This document shows, piece by piece, positions 5,442-6,555 of a DNA stretch of 6,555 bases. The notes beneath the pieces were generated by a model. The model saw nothing but the letters and a program-made list of their open reading frames with translations. It was not told the origin of the DNA and did no database searches. Location of the stretch: the NCBI GenBank assembly GCA_003221075.1, contig QHUF01000197.1:1-6555 (forward strand), in the 5' to 3' direction. Every line of letters begins with the position of its first letter. Position 1 is the stretch's first letter. Made by a program: the position numbers and the translations under genes. The stretch is from Gemmatimonadota bacterium (GTDB taxonomy: Bacteria > Gemmatimonadota > Gemmatimonadetes > Gemmatimonadales > GWC2-71-9).

Positions 5442-5780
5442 TCACGCACGTTGAATGACGACCGCAGTGCCATAACACAGCACCTCGGTTGCCGACCCTT
5501 GGCGGCCAACCTCCGAACTCTCGTACCGGACTCCAACTACTGCATTCGCTCGGAGTTCTCGAGCGTGTTGGAGGAGCAGTTCGTAAGCCTGCTCACGCGC
5601 TTGCTCGCACATCTCCGCGTACGCCCCGATCTGTCCACCGACAATCTGCTTCAGTCCACCAAAGAACCCTTGCCCGATCGTCGGAGATCGCACAATGATG
5701 CCGCGGACGAGACCCTTGTATTCCGCGATGCGATATCCCTCAATGGAGAACGTGGTCGTTGTCAACAGTGTCTCTGGCAT
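5442..5780 (-). CDS. YbjQ/UPF0145 family protein
   Basis: 112 residues from the ATG at 5780; an adjacent in-frame ATG at 5783 is the alternative. The second is preferred because AGGAG lies five bases before it. The sequence matches the YbjQ/UPF0145 (DUF74, once called heavy-metal-binding) family from end to end. TTTTFSIEGYRIAEYKGLV opens (residues 7-25), IVGGQIGAYAEMCEQAREQA lies at 46-65, and LRANAVVGVRYE (76-87) is the hallmark 'A.GANA(V/I)VGV' strand. CYGTAVVI (102-109) closes it. Members form pentameric rings and have no proven function. Full length. It sits alone between two attC-like sites, typical of a single-gene cassette. The ribosome-binding sequence overlaps the degenerate R' box of the upstream attC. 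Confidence 0.93.
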   Translation of the reverse strand: MPETLLTTTTFSIEGYRIAEYKGLVRGIIVRSPTIGQGFFGGLKQIVGGQIGAYAEMCEQAREQAYELLLQHARELRANAVVGVRYESSEVGRQGSATEVLCYGTAVVIQRA

Positions 5781-5786
5781 CATGGC

Positions 5787-5867
5787 TCCTAAATTGAGTG
5801 CCGACTGGCGAGGAGAAGACTCATTCCACAATCTACGCGCGCCGCCAGCTTCAATCGCTTGTTAGGT
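5787..5867 (-). repeat. attC site, R' box degenerate
   Basis: Minus strand: R'' ACCTAAC, AAGCG, L'' ATTGAAGCTGGCGGCGCG. After a roughly 25-base loop the inverted half CTCGCCAGTCGGCACTCAA ends in TTTAGGA where GTTAGGT is expected. The arms pair through CTGGCGG/TCGCCAG and the ends through ACCTAA/TTTAGG-type pairing. It lies 11 bases after the stop of the small proline-rich gene. The G of the GTT recombination triplet is lost. The AGGAG created at that end serves as ribosome-binding sequence for the YbjQ-family gene. Confidence 0.65.
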
Positions 5868-5878
5868 CGGCGGCGCAC

Positions 5879-6193
5879 TCAGGCCCGACGCTGCAGGCCT
5901 TTGGTGACGGCATCGGCAGCAGCATCCGCCAAGTCGAGCACAGCTCCAATGGCGGCCCGAACAGTCTGCAGAAGGCGGAACAGCGGCGGCCGACGGTGCG
6001 GCTCTGGAGCCGAGTGTGACGGGCGCGAGGGGCGGGGTGGAAGTGGTGGAGTCCCTGCACCAACGGCGGTAGGTGGCCAGCGCGCCGGGGGGACGAGCTC
6101 AGCTTTCTCCTGAGTCTGGCGCTCGAACTCCTCTTGGCCCGAATCCTCACTGTTAATCGACTTCTTCTTCTCAGGCTTCTTGCCTTTTCTCAT
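5879..6193 (-). CDS. Small disordered Lys/Pro-rich protein, hypothetical
   Basis: 104 residues from the ATG at 6193, 13 bases beyond the R' box of the complete attC, with GGAG just upstream. Residues 1-32 are highly charged (RKGKKPEKKK, then acidic and Gln-rich). Residues 33-70 are proline-rich and probably unfolded. Residues 72-104 could form an amphipathic helix (FRLLQTVRAAIGAVLDLADA). No signal peptide and no domain I recognise. The position, exactly filling the space between two attC sites with start and stop close to each, is the main evidence that it is real. Its low complexity and GC-rich composition mean a chance open frame is possible. Confidence 0.55.
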   Translation of the reverse strand: MRKGKKPEKKKSINSEDSGQEEFERQTQEKAELVPPARWPPTAVGAGTPPLPPRPSRPSHSAPEPHRRPPLFRLLQTVRAAIGAVLDLADAAADAVTKGLQRRA

Positions 6194-6206
6194 GGCTCCA
6201 CGCTCG

Positions 6207-6308
6207 GCCTAACGAATCGCGCTTAAGCTGCGGCGCCGCACTGAAATGCTCACAAACGCAATTCTACCGTAGACGACGGGCGCCGCCAGCTTGAGGCGCA
6301 GGTTAGGC
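6207..6308 (-). repeat. Complete attC recombination site
   Basis: Best attC in the window, 102 bases. Minus strand: R'' GCCTAAC (6302-6308), CTGCG, L'' CCTCAAGCTGGCGGCGCC; a loop of about 40 bases; then the inverted half GGCGCCGCAGCTTAAGCGC and R' GTTAGGC (6207-6213). The end boxes are perfect inverted repeats and the inner arms pair over about 15 bases. One unpaired G in the left arm (CTGGCGG against CTGCGG) corresponds to the extrahelical base that sets attC orientation. It lies 10 bases after one stop and 13 bases before the next start, the standard cassette-junction geometry. It appears functional by sequence. Confidence 0.88.
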
Positions 6309-6318
6309 AGCGCGGTGA

Positions 6319-6555
6319 TCATCGCGACAACGGTGCCATCCGACTTGCGAAATCGCGCAGTCCTTGGAGCTGAGCATCGGTAATTGCAAAAACACTCGAC
6401 CCAAGTCGTATCGACACGATCGACGCGTTGACAATCGCAAGCAGTTTCCTGGGGGAGAGACTTTTAAGGAGCACCTCGCTGTAGCCAGGCTTCGGTTGAG
6501 GAGTCAACCAAGCATTCCCTAGGCTCAATGAATCCGTCCCGTTCAGGATTGCCAC
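6319..6555 (-). CDS. Hypothetical protein, C-terminal part
   Basis: 78 codons end at the stop at 6319 and run to the right edge of the window. The first codon visible is GTG at 6555, but the gene may well begin further right. The C-terminal half LLAIVNASIVSIRLGSSVFA (residues about 38-57) followed by ITDAQLQGLRDFASRM is a short beta-hairpin plus helix. It recalls the ends of several uncharacterised soil-bacterial proteins ('RLGS..F.L...QL..LRDFASRM'), but I cannot give the family a name. It is directly followed by the complete attC, so it is the gene of the next cassette to the right. Confidence 0.6.
   Translation of the reverse strand: MAILNGTDSLSLGNAWLTPQPKPGYSEVLLKSLSPRKLLAIVNASIVSIRLGSSVFAITDAQLQGLRDFASRMAPLSR

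Noticed and set aside
1..6555. CRISPR array, tRNA or rRNA genes, insertion sequence
   Set aside because: The repeats are spaced by whole genes and not by constant spacers; no transposase, tRNA fold or rRNA-like stretch was seen.

Overview
The window is GC-rich bacterial DNA with about ten short, mostly unrelated genes. Nine of them read on the minus strand. It looks like the inside of a chromosomal (sedentary) integron cassette array or its decayed derivative. After most minus-strand stop codons there is a copy of one motif: GCCTAAC, 2-3 variable bases, then roughly GCGCTTGAAGCTGGCGG. This is the R''-L'' half of an attC recombination site. The site at 6207-6308 has both halves and can fold into the classical imperfect stem with GCCTAAC/GTTAGGC ends. 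Two others (5787-5867 and 5368-5420) have a recognisable but degenerate second half. Three (4361-4390, 689-716, 170-192) appear to be left halves only. No integrase gene or attI site lies in the window. Because genes and attC sites point leftwards, an integrase, if present, is expected beyond base 6555.

Layout from right to left, which is the transcription direction. First comes the C-terminal end of an unnamed protein (6319-6555), followed by a full attC. Next is a small disordered, proline-rich protein (5879-6193), then attC. A YbjQ-family protein follows (5442-5780), then a short attC and a roughly 195-base stretch with one more isolated GCCTAAC. Then comes a transglutaminase-like membrane-anchored protein (4425-5171) and a half attC. 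Next is a RibD_C/dihydrofolate-reductase-fold protein (3700-4296), a 20-21 bp periodic repeat, a secreted glycine-zipper protein (3093-3617) and a VOC/PhnB-like protein (2596-3075). A plus-strand lipoprotein or barrel-like envelope protein (1918-2592) converges on this block. After it come a secreted two-repeat BamE-like plus NTF2-like protein (726-1733), a half attC fused to a lipoprotein gene (209-709), another half attC, and the start of a phytanoyl-CoA dioxygenase-family gene cut by the left edge (1-166).

The organism cannot be named with certainty. The GC content, the envelope proteins (short beta domain plus glycine zipper ending in LGVQLRF), the lipoproteins and the soil-type attC motif fit Gemmatimonadota or a similar soil or sediment lineage; this is inference. 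The genes do not form a pathway. They look like an assortment of envelope proteins and small enzymes, as is usual for environmental cassette arrays. The 3.5 kb block 726-4296 has no recognisable attC and one gene on the opposite strand, so it may be a multi-gene cassette, merged cassettes with eroded sites, or ordinary chromosomal DNA. The most interesting feature is that attC halves sit at translation starts. One half-site encodes the first residues of a lipoprotein signal peptide, and two others carry the likely ribosome-binding sequence of the next gene.
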